From Pseudobutyrivibrio ruminis AD2017 (GTDB lineage: Bacteria > Bacillota > Clostridia > Lachnospirales > Lachnospiraceae): 64,000 nt of DNA. How positions within the stretch are numbered: the stretch's first letter is position 1; every line of letters begins with the position of its first letter. Location: positions 186,001 to 250,000 of the forward strand of contig NZ_KE384162.1 in the NCBI RefSeq assembly GCF_000424305.1. The letters are read 5' to 3'. Below are positions 50,185-58,151 of this stretch, piece after piece. The notes beneath the pieces were generated by a model. That model saw only the letters and a list, made by a program, of their open reading frames with translations, was not told the origin of the DNA and did no database searches. The position numbers and the translations under genes were made by a program.

Positions 50185-51903
50185 GGTAGGAGAAACTACC
50201 ATTGAATAATTAGTATAATATACTACAAAGCCTGCTACTGAGCTAGCGGGCTTTTTTACATTCTTCTTTTGGAGATAGTCTATCTCAACCTTGTCGGTAT
50301 CTCTACCTGAAGAATAGTATGCAGCTAATTCGGCGGCGTATTCATAGGTGCTGTCTGGAAGCTCTTTACCATTTGTCTTAACGATAACGTGGCTGCCGTG
50401 GATTTTCTTGGTGTGGAACCACCAATCATTTCCTGTAGCAAACTTAAAAGTGAGCTCGTCGTTTTGGTAATTATTCTTACCTACATAAATATCAAAGCCG
50501 TTATCATCTACAAAGTGAAGAGGCTTACTCTTTTTAGATTTTTCTTTCTTTCCACCTGTATGCTTTTTGATGAAGCCGTGGTCTACAAGTTCTCTTCGAA
50601 TATCAGCTAAATCAGTTTCGTTTTCAGCAATATTTAATGCTGCTTCGATTGATTTTAAAAGCTCCAACTCCTGCTTTGACTGTTCAATATATGTATCTAA
50701 GGCTTCGGCAGTTCTTTTTAGCTTTGCATATTTGTCAAAATACTTTTTTGCATTTTCTGATGCTGATAAATCAGGATCAAGAGGAATGGTAAGCTCTTCG
50801 TTGTTATAGTAATTAATTACGGTTATAGATTTATCATTTGGCTTTGCGTCGTAACCATAGGTATGAAGTAGTTCTCCATAAATCTTATATTTTTCTCTTT
50901 TTTGAGTATCCTTTTGTTGCTTTAATTGTAGGTCAAGCTTTTTGGAAGCACGCTCTATATGATTTACAATTATCTTTCTCAAATCAGAAGATTTCTGTCT
51001 GATATTTGTGTAGGCGTTTCTCTTTGCATAAAATTCAACTAAAACAGAAGAGAAATCAGGATATTCTTTTATCTCCATGTCTTCATACATTGTAAGTCTA
51101 AGAGGAGCATATTCTACAGGCTTGCCAGTTGAAGCATCTGCAACAATGTTGTAGTAATAATTGTTTTCTTTTACGTCTGAAATAAGATTTTCAAATTCCT
51201 TATAAAGTCTATCCTTATGCTCATCAAATAATGATGCATTGCTTGCATCAGAATCGATGGCTGCTCTGTAGCAGATTTCGTTTGCTATAGTAGGGCTGAT
51301 GCCAATGAAGGATGACAGGATAGCTTTAAATACAGATTCACTTTTCTTTAATACTTTTGTTTTAAAATAATCTTCAGTAGCTTCAAGAGGATTTATTTTG
51401 CCTTCCTGTGCTGGAATGAAATAATCTCTACCAGGAAGTACCTCTCTAACAGAGCTGACAGAAGATGGGATGTGCTTGATTGAATCTAATATCATGTTGT
51501 CTTCGTTACAGAAAATGATATTAGAATGCTTACCCATTATTTCAACATATAGATATTTGAAAGTGATATCGCCCATTTCGTTAAGATGCTGGATTTTAAA
51601 ACGAACTGCGCGCTCTAAGCCCATCTGAGATATTTCTATGATGCGGCCTGCTCCAATATGTTTTCTTAAAAGCATGCAAAAACCAGGAGCCTGTGCGGGA
51701 GCTGGCTTGTTATCAGAAGTTAAGTACATAAATGGAAGAGAAGCGTTTGCCGAAATCAAAAGCCTTTTATTTCCATCTGGTGTATTTATTGTTATAAGTA
51801 ATTCCTCGCGCTCAGGCTGAGAAATTTTATTGATTTTTCCGTTTAAAAGATTTTGGTTAAATTCATACACAAGTGCATGAATAGAAATTCCATCTAATGC
51901 CAT
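50152..51903 (-). CDS. rqcH: NFACT-family ribosome quality control factor RqcH
   Basis: This 583-residue homologue of Rqc2/FbpA binds obstructed 50S subunits and adds alanine tails. The NFACT-N domain begins MALDGISIHALVYEFNQ, a long coiled coil spans about 290-430, and NFACT-R (RKFVDDNGFDIYVGKN-like, WWFHTKKIHGSHVIVK) completes it. The open frame reaches 51945, but AGAGG ten bases upstream supports ATG 51903. Its promoter overlaps that of the divergent yicC operon, and its 3' end overlaps recG by 33 bases. Confidence 0.94.
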   Translation of the reverse strand: MALDGISIHALVYEFNQNLLNGKINKISQPEREELLITINTPDGNKRLLISANASLPFMYLTSDNKPAPAQAPGFCMLLRKHIGAGRIIEISQMGLERAVRFKIQHLNEMGDITFKYLYVEIMGKHSNIIFCNEDNMILDSIKHIPSSVSSVREVLPGRDYFIPAQEGKINPLEATEDYFKTKVLKKSESVFKAILSSFIGISPTIANEICYRAAIDSDASNASLFDEHKDRLYKEFENLISDVKENNYYYNIVADASTGKPVEYAPLRLTMYEDMEIKEYPDFSSVLVEFYAKRNAYTNIRQKSSDLRKIIVNHIERASKKLDLQLKQQKDTQKREKYKIYGELLHTYGYDAKPNDKSITVINYYNNEELTIPLDPDLSASENAKKYFDKYAKLKRTAEALDTYIEQSKQELELLKSIEAALNIAENETDLADIRRELVDHGFIKKHTGGKKEKSKKSKPLHFVDDNGFDIYVGKNNYQNDELTFKFATGNDWWFHTKKIHGSHVIVKTNGKELPDSTYEYAAELAAYYSSGRDTDKVEIDYLQKKNVKKPASSVAGFVVYYTNYSMVVSPTLQHVKLISQE

Positions 51904-51931
51904 TTTTATCGAGCCTCTTTCTTCATTGTTA

Positions 51932-51960
51932 TTGACTATAATCATACATTTAATTATAAT
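51932..51960 (+). promoter_or_regulatory. Promoter of the yicC-remA-gmk operon
   Basis: TTGACT at 51932-51937 and TATAAT at 51955-51960 with a 17-base spacer. The start site at about 51967 leaves a 45-base leader. Confidence 0.75.
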
Positions 51961-51969
51961 TATTTACAA
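51941..51969 (-). promoter_or_regulatory. rqcH promoter, minus strand
   Basis: On the minus strand TTGTAA (51969-51964) and TATGAT (51946-51941) are 17 bases apart. It lies face to face with the yicC promoter on the same bases. Confidence 0.6.
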
Positions 51970-52011
51970 CTGTGTATATCTAAAAATGGGTATACGATAA
52001 AGGAGAATCAT

Positions 52012-52890
52012 ATGGTTCGTAGTATGACAGGATACGGCAAGGGCTTTGCTGAAAACGAAAGCGCTCGTGTCACAATCGAAATGAAATCTGTAAATCACAG
52101 ATATTTAGATTTAAATATCAAACTTCCCAAGAAGCTTAATTTCTTAGAAAGTCTTATTCGAAATAAAATCAGCGAAAGTATTTTCAGAGGAAAGGTAGAT
52201 GTTTACATCACCCTTAACGAGCATTCCGATGCATGTTATAAGGTGTCAATTAATGACATCATTGCTAAGGAATACTTTGATTCTATTGCTGAAATGTCTG
52301 AAAAGCTTGGTATTGATAATGATATGAAGGCTAGCAACATCGTTCGTCTTCCAGATGTTATCGAGCTTGAGGAGACTGATTCAGATGAGGATTCACTTAA
52401 GGAACTTGTTTTATCAGCTCTTTCAGATTGTATTAATCAGTTCGTTGATTCAAGAATAGCTGAGGGCGCACGTCTTCAGAAGGATTTGGTTTCTAAAATG
52501 GATGAGATGCTTGTTCTTGTTGATAAGCTTGAAAAGCGTAGTCCAGTTATTATAGAAGAATACAAGGAACGTTTAACAACTAAGATTCACGAACTATTAG
52601 AGGATAATAATATCGACGATAACCGCATCGCCCAGGAGGTTATTATCTATGCTGATAAGGTATGCATCGATGAAGAAATGGTTCGTTTAAAGAGCCATGT
52701 TGCTGAAACTCGTTCAGTATTTGAGCTTGATAAGGAAGTAGGCCGTAAGCTTGATTTCCTTGCACAGGAGCTAAATCGTGAAGCTAATACCATTTTATCA
52801 AAATCTACTGATGTAGAAATCGCAGATATCGGTATCACTCTTAAGACACTTATCGAAAAGGTTAGAGAACAGATTCAGAATATAGAATAA
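52012..52890 (+). CDS. YicC family endoribonuclease
   Basis: This 292-residue protein has the YicC N-terminal domain (MVRSMTGYGKG, EMKSVNHRYLDLNIKLPK) and the DUF1732 C-terminal domain (GRKLDFLAQELNREANTI, ending TLIEKVREQIQNIE). YicC proteins are hexameric RNases implicated in sRNA turnover. AAAGGAG precedes the ATG. It heads the operon yicC-remA-gmk-rpoZ-rimO-pgsA-cinA-rsmD-coaD. Confidence 0.94.
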   Translation: MVRSMTGYGKGFAENESARVTIEMKSVNHRYLDLNIKLPKKLNFLESLIRNKISESIFRGKVDVYITLNEHSDACYKVSINDIIAKEYFDSIAEMSEKLGIDNDMKASNIVRLPDVIELEETDSDEDSLKELVLSALSDCINQFVDSRIAEGARLQKDLVSKMDEMLVLVDKLEKRSPVIIEEYKERLTTKIHELLEDNNIDDNRIAQEVIIYADKVCIDEEMVRLKSHVAETRSVFELDKEVGRKLDFLAQELNREANTILSKSTDVEIADIGITLKTLIEKVREQIQNIE

Positions 52891-52891
52891 T

Positions 52892-53143
52892 ATGTCATTT
52901 GTTAATATTGGATTTGGAAATATTGTAAATAGTAATAAGATTGTATCAATGATCACATCTGATTCAGCACCTGCTAAAAGAATTGTTGCTGGTGCTAAGG
53001 AATCAGGCAAAATAATCGATGCCACTCAGGGGCGTCGTACAAGGTGCGTAATTATTTGCGATGATAACGTTGTTCTTTCCGCACTTATGCCTGATACAAT
53101 TGCAAGTAGAATAAATGGAAACCCATCAAAGGAGGACGTATAA
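52892..53143 (+). CDS. remA: RemA/DUF370 family regulator
   Basis: This 83-residue protein is close to B. subtilis RemA, a DNA-binding activator of matrix genes that forms ring-like oligomers. Characteristic segments are INIGFGNIV-like VNIGFGNIVNSNKIVSMI, AKRIVAGAKESGKIIDATQG and TRCVIICDDNVVLSAL. The ATG follows the yicC stop by one base without a strong ribosome binding site, so it depends on coupling. RemA next to gmk is conserved across Firmicutes. Confidence 0.94.
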   Translation: MSFVNIGFGNIVNSNKIVSMITSDSAPAKRIVAGAKESGKIIDATQGRRTRCVIICDDNVVLSALMPDTIASRINGNPSKEDV

Positions 53144-53782
53144 ATGGTTAGCGACAAAGGGCTTGTTATTGTTCTTTCTGGCTTTTCTGGAGCTGGAAAA
53201 GGCACAATAATGAAACATTTATTAGAGGCTCATCCAAATGATTACAATTTGTCTATATCAGCTACGACACGCGGCATGCGTGCAGGTGAAAAGGACGGAA
53301 GAGAATACTTCTTCAAAACGCAGGAAGAATTCGATAATATGATTGCCAATAATGAGCTTTTAGAGTATGCTTCGTTCAATGGTAATTCTTATGGAACACC
53401 AAGAGCATATGTTGAGCAGCTCATCGAACGCAGAAAGGATGTTATCCTTGAGATAGAAATTCAGGGAGCACTTCAGGTTAAGAAGATGTATCCTGATGCG
53501 TTACTATTATTTACTATGCCACCTTCTGCTAAGGAACTTGAAAACAGATTAGTTGGAAGAGGTACAGAAACTGAGGATGTCATTGCACAGCGTCTTGCTA
53601 TTTCATGCAAGGAATCTCAGTATATGGAAGAGTATGATTACCTGATTGTAAATGATTCACTAGAAAAGGCTGTAGATCAGGTTCATAATATAATTCAGGC
53701 AGAGCATTATAAGGTTGAAAGAAACCGCTCGTCTATAAAAGAAATGCAAGAAGAATTAAAGATGTTTGAAAGGAGTAATTAA
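53144..53782 (+). CDS. gmk: Guanylate kinase
   Basis: This 212-residue enzyme phosphorylates GMP to GDP. The P-loop LSGFSGAGKGTIMKHL is followed by the GMP-binding segment SATTRGMRAGEKDGREYFF and EIEIQGALQVKK. The mobile lid is about 120-150. AAAGGAGG lies upstream inside remA, whose stop abuts the ATG. Confidence 0.98.
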   Translation: MVSDKGLVIVLSGFSGAGKGTIMKHLLEAHPNDYNLSISATTRGMRAGEKDGREYFFKTQEEFDNMIANNELLEYASFNGNSYGTPRAYVEQLIERRKDVILEIEIQGALQVKKMYPDALLLFTMPPSAKELENRLVGRGTETEDVIAQRLAISCKESQYMEEYDYLIVNDSLEKAVDQVHNIIQAEHYKVERNRSSIKEMQEELKMFERSN

Positions 53783-53784
53783 TT

Positions 53785-54027
53785 ATGATACATCCATCTT
53801 ATGTAGAACTTATGGAAAAGGTAAATGAGAACGTTGAGGTTGGCGAGGAGCCAGTTGTAAATAGCCGTTACACAATCGTTGCTGCAACAGCTAAGCGTGC
53901 TCGTCAGATTATTGATGGTGCAGAGCCACTTATCGATTACAATAAGGGTGACAAGCCACTTTCAATTGCTGTTAACGAGCTTAACGATGGCGCTATCAAA
54001 ATCATTAATGAGGATGCAGATAACTAA
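53785..54027 (+). CDS. rpoZ: DNA-directed RNA polymerase omega subunit
   Basis: This 80-residue omega subunit has the conserved RYTIVAATAKRARQI segment followed by KPLSIAVNELNDGAIKI. It helps assemble RNA polymerase. It starts two bases after gmk, the usual arrangement. Confidence 0.95.
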   Translation: MIHPSYVELMEKVNENVEVGEEPVVNSRYTIVAATAKRARQIIDGAEPLIDYNKGDKPLSIAVNELNDGAIKIINEDADN

Positions 54028-54030
54028 TAT

Positions 54031-55359
54031 ATGAAAGTTTTATTTGTTTCATTAGGCTGCGATAAAAACCTTGTTGATTCAGAACATATGCTAGGCGATT
54101 TAATAGATAATGGTTTTAGCATCTGCGATAGCGAGGAAGAAGCAGACATTATAGTTGTTAATACATGTTCTTTCATTGCTGATGCTATGGAAGAAAGTAT
54201 TCAAACCATTATTGACCTTGGCGCTTATAAAGAACAAGGTCATTTAAAGGGACTTATTGTTACAGGATGTTTAGCTGAGCGTTTCACTGATGAAATACTT
54301 TCTGATTTACCAGAGGTAGATGCAATCATTGGAACTAATTCCTATGACGAATTAGTTAAAGCTATAAACATCATCCTTGAAAAGAATGGTGAAAAGCCTG
54401 TTTTTAAAAAGGATTTAGTTGGTCTTCCAAGAGATGGACGAAGAGTCCTTACGACAGGTGGCCACTATGCATATCTTAAGATTGCAGAGGGCTGTAACAA
54501 ACGATGCACTTATTGTGCAATCCCTTATATTCGCGGTAATTATCGTTCTGTTCCAATGGAGCAGCTTTTGGCTGAAGCCAAAACACTTGCAGAGGGTGGT
54601 GTTAAGGAGCTTATCCTAGTAGCTCAGGAAACTACCGTATACGGAATCGATATTTACGGAGGCAAATCTTTAACAAAGCTTTTACATGAGCTTTGTAAGA
54701 TTGAAGGCATTGAGTGGATTAGAATCCTTTATGCTTATCCTGAAGAAATTACCGACGAATTAATTGAATGCATGGCATCAGAGCCTAAGATATGTCATTA
54801 TATTGATATGCCTATACAGCATTGCAATGATGATATTCTTAAGAAGATGGGGCGAAAGACTAACAAGGCAGATATCATGGATATCGCTAAACGTCTCAGA
54901 AAGGCTATGCCAGATATTTCACTTAGAACAACACTTATTTGTGGGTTCCCAGGTGAGACTCAAGAAATGCATGAAGAGCTTTTACAGTTCATTAAGGATA
55001 TGTCATTTGACAGACTTGGCGCTTTCGCTTATTCAAGAGAAGACGGCACTGTAGCTGCTAAAATGGATAACCAGGTAGATGATGAGCTTAAGCTTAAATG
55101 GCAGGATGAAGTAATGCTTTGTCAGAAAGACATTGCTTTATCTAATAACAAAAATTACATCGGAAGAACATTAAAGGTTTTCATAGAAGGAAAGCTTCCT
55201 GAAGATGGAGTTTTTATTGGCCGTACATACAGAGATACACCATCTGTTGATGGATTTATTTTTGTTAATAGTGACATTGAGCTTGTAAGTGGACAGTTTG
55301 TTGATGTTGAAGTTACAGGCTTTGATGAATACGATTTAATAGGAGATGTAAAGCTATGA
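54031..55359 (+). CDS. rimO: Ribosomal protein S12 methylthiotransferase RimO
   Basis: This 442-residue radical SAM enzyme thiomethylates an aspartate of S12. UPF0004 domain cysteines begin with FVSLGCDKNLVDSEHMLG, the RimO-type signature. The radical SAM motif is EGCNKRCTYCAIPYIRGNY, and the TRAM domain ends the protein. It differs from miaB at 37277 in the first motif. Its TGA overlaps the pgsA ATG by four bases. Confidence 0.96.
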   Translation: MKVLFVSLGCDKNLVDSEHMLGDLIDNGFSICDSEEEADIIVVNTCSFIADAMEESIQTIIDLGAYKEQGHLKGLIVTGCLAERFTDEILSDLPEVDAIIGTNSYDELVKAINIILEKNGEKPVFKKDLVGLPRDGRRVLTTGGHYAYLKIAEGCNKRCTYCAIPYIRGNYRSVPMEQLLAEAKTLAEGGVKELILVAQETTVYGIDIYGGKSLTKLLHELCKIEGIEWIRILYAYPEEITDELIECMASEPKICHYIDMPIQHCNDDILKKMGRKTNKADIMDIAKRLRKAMPDISLRTTLICGFPGETQEMHEELLQFIKDMSFDRLGAFAYSREDGTVAAKMDNQVDDELKLKWQDEVMLCQKDIALSNNKNYIGRTLKVFIEGKLPEDGVFIGRTYRDTPSVDGFIFVNSDIELVSGQFVDVEVTGFDEYDLIGDVKL

Positions 55360-55913
55360 ATTTAAAGGAAATGAATTTACCTAACAAACTAACATTATTT
55401 AGAGTAGTACTTATTCCTTTTTTTGTTTTATTCTTACTTATTAACCCTGCAAGTCAGGCCCTTAGAATTATTGCAGACCTTATATTTATCGTGGCTTCTC
55501 TAACAGATATGTTAGATGGTAAGATTGCTCGTAAGTATAATCTTGTTACTAATTTTGGTAAGTTTATGGACCCACTTGCTGACAAGCTTCTTGTTTGTTC
55601 TGCGATGATTTGCTTAATAGCTACAGGTCAGCTTTATGCATGGGTAGTTATTATTATCGTAGCAAGAGAATTTATCATTTCTGGCTTCCGTCTTATTGCT
55701 GCAGAAAATGGTATTGTTATTGCTGCAAACATTTTTGGAAAGCTTAAGACAGTTTCTCAGATGATTATGATTATCATCCTTGTTGCAAACCTTCCATTTG
55801 GATGGCTTCAGTTCCTAGGACAGTTATTCATTTGGGTTTCATTAATTCTTACAGTACTTTCACTTGTAATTTACATTTATCAGAATAGTGAAGTTCTTAA
55901 GGAGCAGAAATAG
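55356..55913 (+). CDS. pgsA: CDP-diacylglycerol-glycerol-3-phosphate 3-phosphatidyltransferase
   Basis: This 185-residue membrane enzyme makes phosphatidylglycerol phosphate. The CDP-alcohol phosphatidyltransferase signature reads DMLDGKIARKYNLVTNFGKF then MDPLADK, with all four metal-binding aspartates. The N-terminal NLPNKLTLFRVVLIPFFV is typical. ATGA overlap couples it to rimO. Confidence 0.96.
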   Translation: MNLKEMNLPNKLTLFRVVLIPFFVLFLLINPASQALRIIADLIFIVASLTDMLDGKIARKYNLVTNFGKFMDPLADKLLVCSAMICLIATGQLYAWVVIIIVAREFIISGFRLIAAENGIVIAANIFGKLKTVSQMIMIIILVANLPFGWLQFLGQLFIWVSLILTVLSLVIYIYQNSEVLKEQK

Positions 55914-55915
55914 TA

Positions 55916-56401
55916 ATGGACGTAGCGGCACTTATTAATAAGCTTGTGGATATGCATGTCAGTGTTGCCACTGCAGAATCTTGTACAGGTGGTCTAATTG
56001 CTAGTTCAATTGTTGATATACCAGGTGCTTCAGATTGTTTCAACGAAGGATATGTTACATATTCAAACGAAGCTAAAATGAAAAACCTAGGTGTATCTGC
56101 TGATACTTTAAGGGAATTTGGTGCAGTAAGCTCACAGACAGCTGCTGAAATGGCATCTGGCGTTAGAAAAGCTGCTAATGCAGATTTTGGTATTTCATCT
56201 ACTGGTATAGCAGGCCCTGGTGGTGGCACTAAAGAAAAGCCAGTTGGTTTAGTATATATTGGCTGTGCTTATGGAGATAATAAGTGTGTTACTAAAAAGC
56301 TTCAGCTTGATGGAGATAGAACCCAGGTTAGAAATGCTGCAGCAAAGGAAGCACTTAAGTTATTAGATGAGTGTTTAAACAAGGTAGAGGTGATGGCATG
56401 A
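55916..56401 (+). CDS. CinA C-terminal domain protein (nicotinamide-nucleotide amidase)
   Basis: This 161-residue stand-alone CinA-C/PncC domain probably deamidates NMN to nicotinate mononucleotide. Motifs are VATAESCTGGLIASSIVDIPGA (catalytic serine region), GYVTYSNEAKMKNLGV and GIAGPGGGTKEKPVGLVYIG. The N-terminal MoeA-like domain of full CinA is absent. It sits between pgsA and rsmD and overlaps the latter by ATGA. Confidence 0.94.
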   Translation: MDVAALINKLVDMHVSVATAESCTGGLIASSIVDIPGASDCFNEGYVTYSNEAKMKNLGVSADTLREFGAVSSQTAAEMASGVRKAANADFGISSTGIAGPGGGTKEKPVGLVYIGCAYGDNKCVTKKLQLDGDRTQVRNAAAKEALKLLDECLNKVEVMA

Positions 56402-56949
56402 GAGTTATAGCAGGAAATAATCGTGGACTTAACCTAGTTGCCCCAGAAGGAATGGACACCAGACCTACCACAGATAGAATAAAAGAAACCTTGTTTAACA
56501 TGATTTCTTTTGACATACCTGATTGTAATTTTTTGGATTTATTTTCAGGTAGTGGTCAAATGGGTATTGAGGCTTTAAGCCGTGGTGCAAATTTTGCTGT
56601 TTTTGTCGAGAAGGATAAAAAGGCATACGAATGCATCGAAAAAAATATTTCGAAAGCCAGATTAGAAGATAGAGCAAAGCTCATTAAAAGTGATGTTAGT
56701 GCAGCTCTTAATAGCCTTAATAATCAACAGACTTTCGATGTCGTTTTTATGGATCCACCATATAATAAGCTTATTGAAAAACAGGTTTTAGAACAGATTA
56801 AAGACAAGCCATATGTTACAAATGATACGTTAATTATTGTTGAGGCTAGTCTTGAGACAAGCTTTGATTATGTGGCAGATTTAGGCTATGTAATTACAAA
56901 AGAAAAATTATACAAAACAAATAAACATATATTTTTAAAGAAGGCGTAG
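56398..56949 (+). CDS. rsmD: 16S rRNA (guanine966-N2)-methyltransferase RsmD
   Basis: This 183-residue methyltransferase modifies G966 of 16S rRNA. It begins [13 protein letters not shown], followed by [15 protein letters not shown], the SAM-binding [19 protein letters not shown] and catalytic VFMDPPY. I chose ATG 56398, overlapping the CinA stop, over the frame extension to 56371 because of the GAGGTG just upstream and the canonical start. Confidence 0.96.
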   Translation: MRVIAGNNRGLNLVAPEGMDTRPTTDRIKETLFNMISFDIPDCNFLDLFSGSGQMGIEALSRGANFAVFVEKDKKAYECIEKNISKARLEDRAKLIKSDVSAALNSLNNQQTFDVVFMDPPYNKLIEKQVLEQIKDKPYVTNDTLIIVEASLETSFDYVADLGYVITKEKLYKTNKHIFLKKA

Positions 56950-56950
56950 A

Positions 56951-57439
56951 ATGAAACGAGCAATTTATCCCGGAAGCTTTGATCCAATTACTTTTGGGCA
57001 CCTTGATATTATTACTAGAGCCAGCAAGCTTTGTGATGAGTTGATTGTTGGAGTTTTAAACAATAAACAAAAAAATCCGTTGTTTTCCATTGATGAACGT
57101 GTTAGTATGATAAAGGAATTGACTGAAAATTTAGACAACGTTCGTGTGGAAAGTTTTGAAGGTCTATTAGTTGATTTTGCAAAAGAAAAAGATGCACAGG
57201 TTATAATCAGAGGCTTACGAGCTGTCACTGATTACGAAAACGAAATTCAATTAGCACATGCTAATAGAGTTCAGTATCCTGCATTAGAGACTTTATTTAT
57301 GACAACTTCCTTAAAGTATTCATACTTAAGCTCTACAGTTGCCAAGGAATTTGCATCTTATGGAGGAGATATCAGCCTATTTGTTCCAGCACAGGTTATA
57401 CCTCTCATAGAAGCCAAAATTAAAAATAAGGAGAAGTAA
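56951..57439 (+). CDS. coaD: Phosphopantetheine adenylyltransferase
   Basis: This 162-residue enzyme joins ATP and 4'-phosphopantetheine in coenzyme A synthesis. Signatures are [19 protein letters not shown] (with the TxGH motif) and [17 protein letters not shown] near the end. It starts one base after rsmD, as in many bacteria. Confidence 0.97.
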   Translation: MKRAIYPGSFDPITFGHLDIITRASKLCDELIVGVLNNKQKNPLFSIDERVSMIKELTENLDNVRVESFEGLLVDFAKEKDAQVIIRGLRAVTDYENEIQLAHANRVQYPALETLFMTTSLKYSYLSSTVAKEFASYGGDISLFVPAQVIPLIEAKIKNKEK

Positions 57440-57443
57440 TAAC

Positions 57444-58145
57444 ATGGCAAGCACAAGTAAAATTGAAGATATCATTGATGAAATTGAAGCTTATATTGAT
57501 GATTGTAAGCCATCTGCTTTTTCAACAAACAAAATCGTTGTTAATAGAGATGAGTTAGAATCGCTTATCCAGGAACTTAGAACAAAGACTCCTGATGAAA
57601 TTAAAAAATATCAAAGAATGATTGCTAACCGCGAGCAGATTCTTGCTGATGCAAAGGCAAAGGCTGATGAGATTATTAGCCAGGCTCAGATTCAGACTAA
57701 TGAACTTGTTTCAGAACATCAGATTATGCAACAGGCATATGCTCAGGCTAATGAAGTTATTTTGATTGCACAGAAGAACGCTCAGGAAAAGATTGATAGA
57801 GCAACAGAGGATGCTAATAATATTCGTATGGGAGCTATCGCTTATACAGATGAGCTTCTTGCAAACATTCAGACAATCCTTGCCAATTCAATCGAGACAA
57901 CAAGAGCTCGTGATGAGGCATTCCTTAACACTATGCAGGTATACCTTGATACAGTTAACGGAAATAGAGCAGCACTTGTTCCAGATTCTCTTAATGACGG
58001 TGATACAGATCCTGCTGCAAGCCTTGATTCTACAGGAGAAGCAGCTGCTGATACAAGCTTCGAGCAAGCTGAGGTTCCATCGTCAAACGATGATGACGAT
58101 ATTCCAGCTCTTGATATACCAGAGCAATTTTTTAATAAAGAGTAG
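57444..58145 (+). CDS. Coiled-coil protein of unknown function after coaD
   Basis: This 233-residue cytoplasmic protein has an N-terminal 45-residue helical segment (IEDIIDEIEAYIDDCKPS). A long predicted coiled coil spans about 50-165 (ADAKAKADEIISQAQIQT, NAQEKIDRATEDANNIRMG), and an acidic, low-complexity tail completes it (DDDDIPALDIPEQFFNKE). The register resembles DivIVA or ATP synthase-b/V-ATPase subunit H-like proteins, but no family-defining motif is visible. It follows coaD by four bases, and the same neighbour position is common in Lachnospiraceae. A structural or membrane-proximal role is possible. Confidence 0.82.
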   Translation: MASTSKIEDIIDEIEAYIDDCKPSAFSTNKIVVNRDELESLIQELRTKTPDEIKKYQRMIANREQILADAKAKADEIISQAQIQTNELVSEHQIMQQAYAQANEVILIAQKNAQEKIDRATEDANNIRMGAIAYTDELLANIQTILANSIETTRARDEAFLNTMQVYLDTVNGNRAALVPDSLNDGDTDPAASLDSTGEAAADTSFEQAEVPSSNDDDDIPALDIPEQFFNKE

Positions 58146-58151
58146 ATTTAT

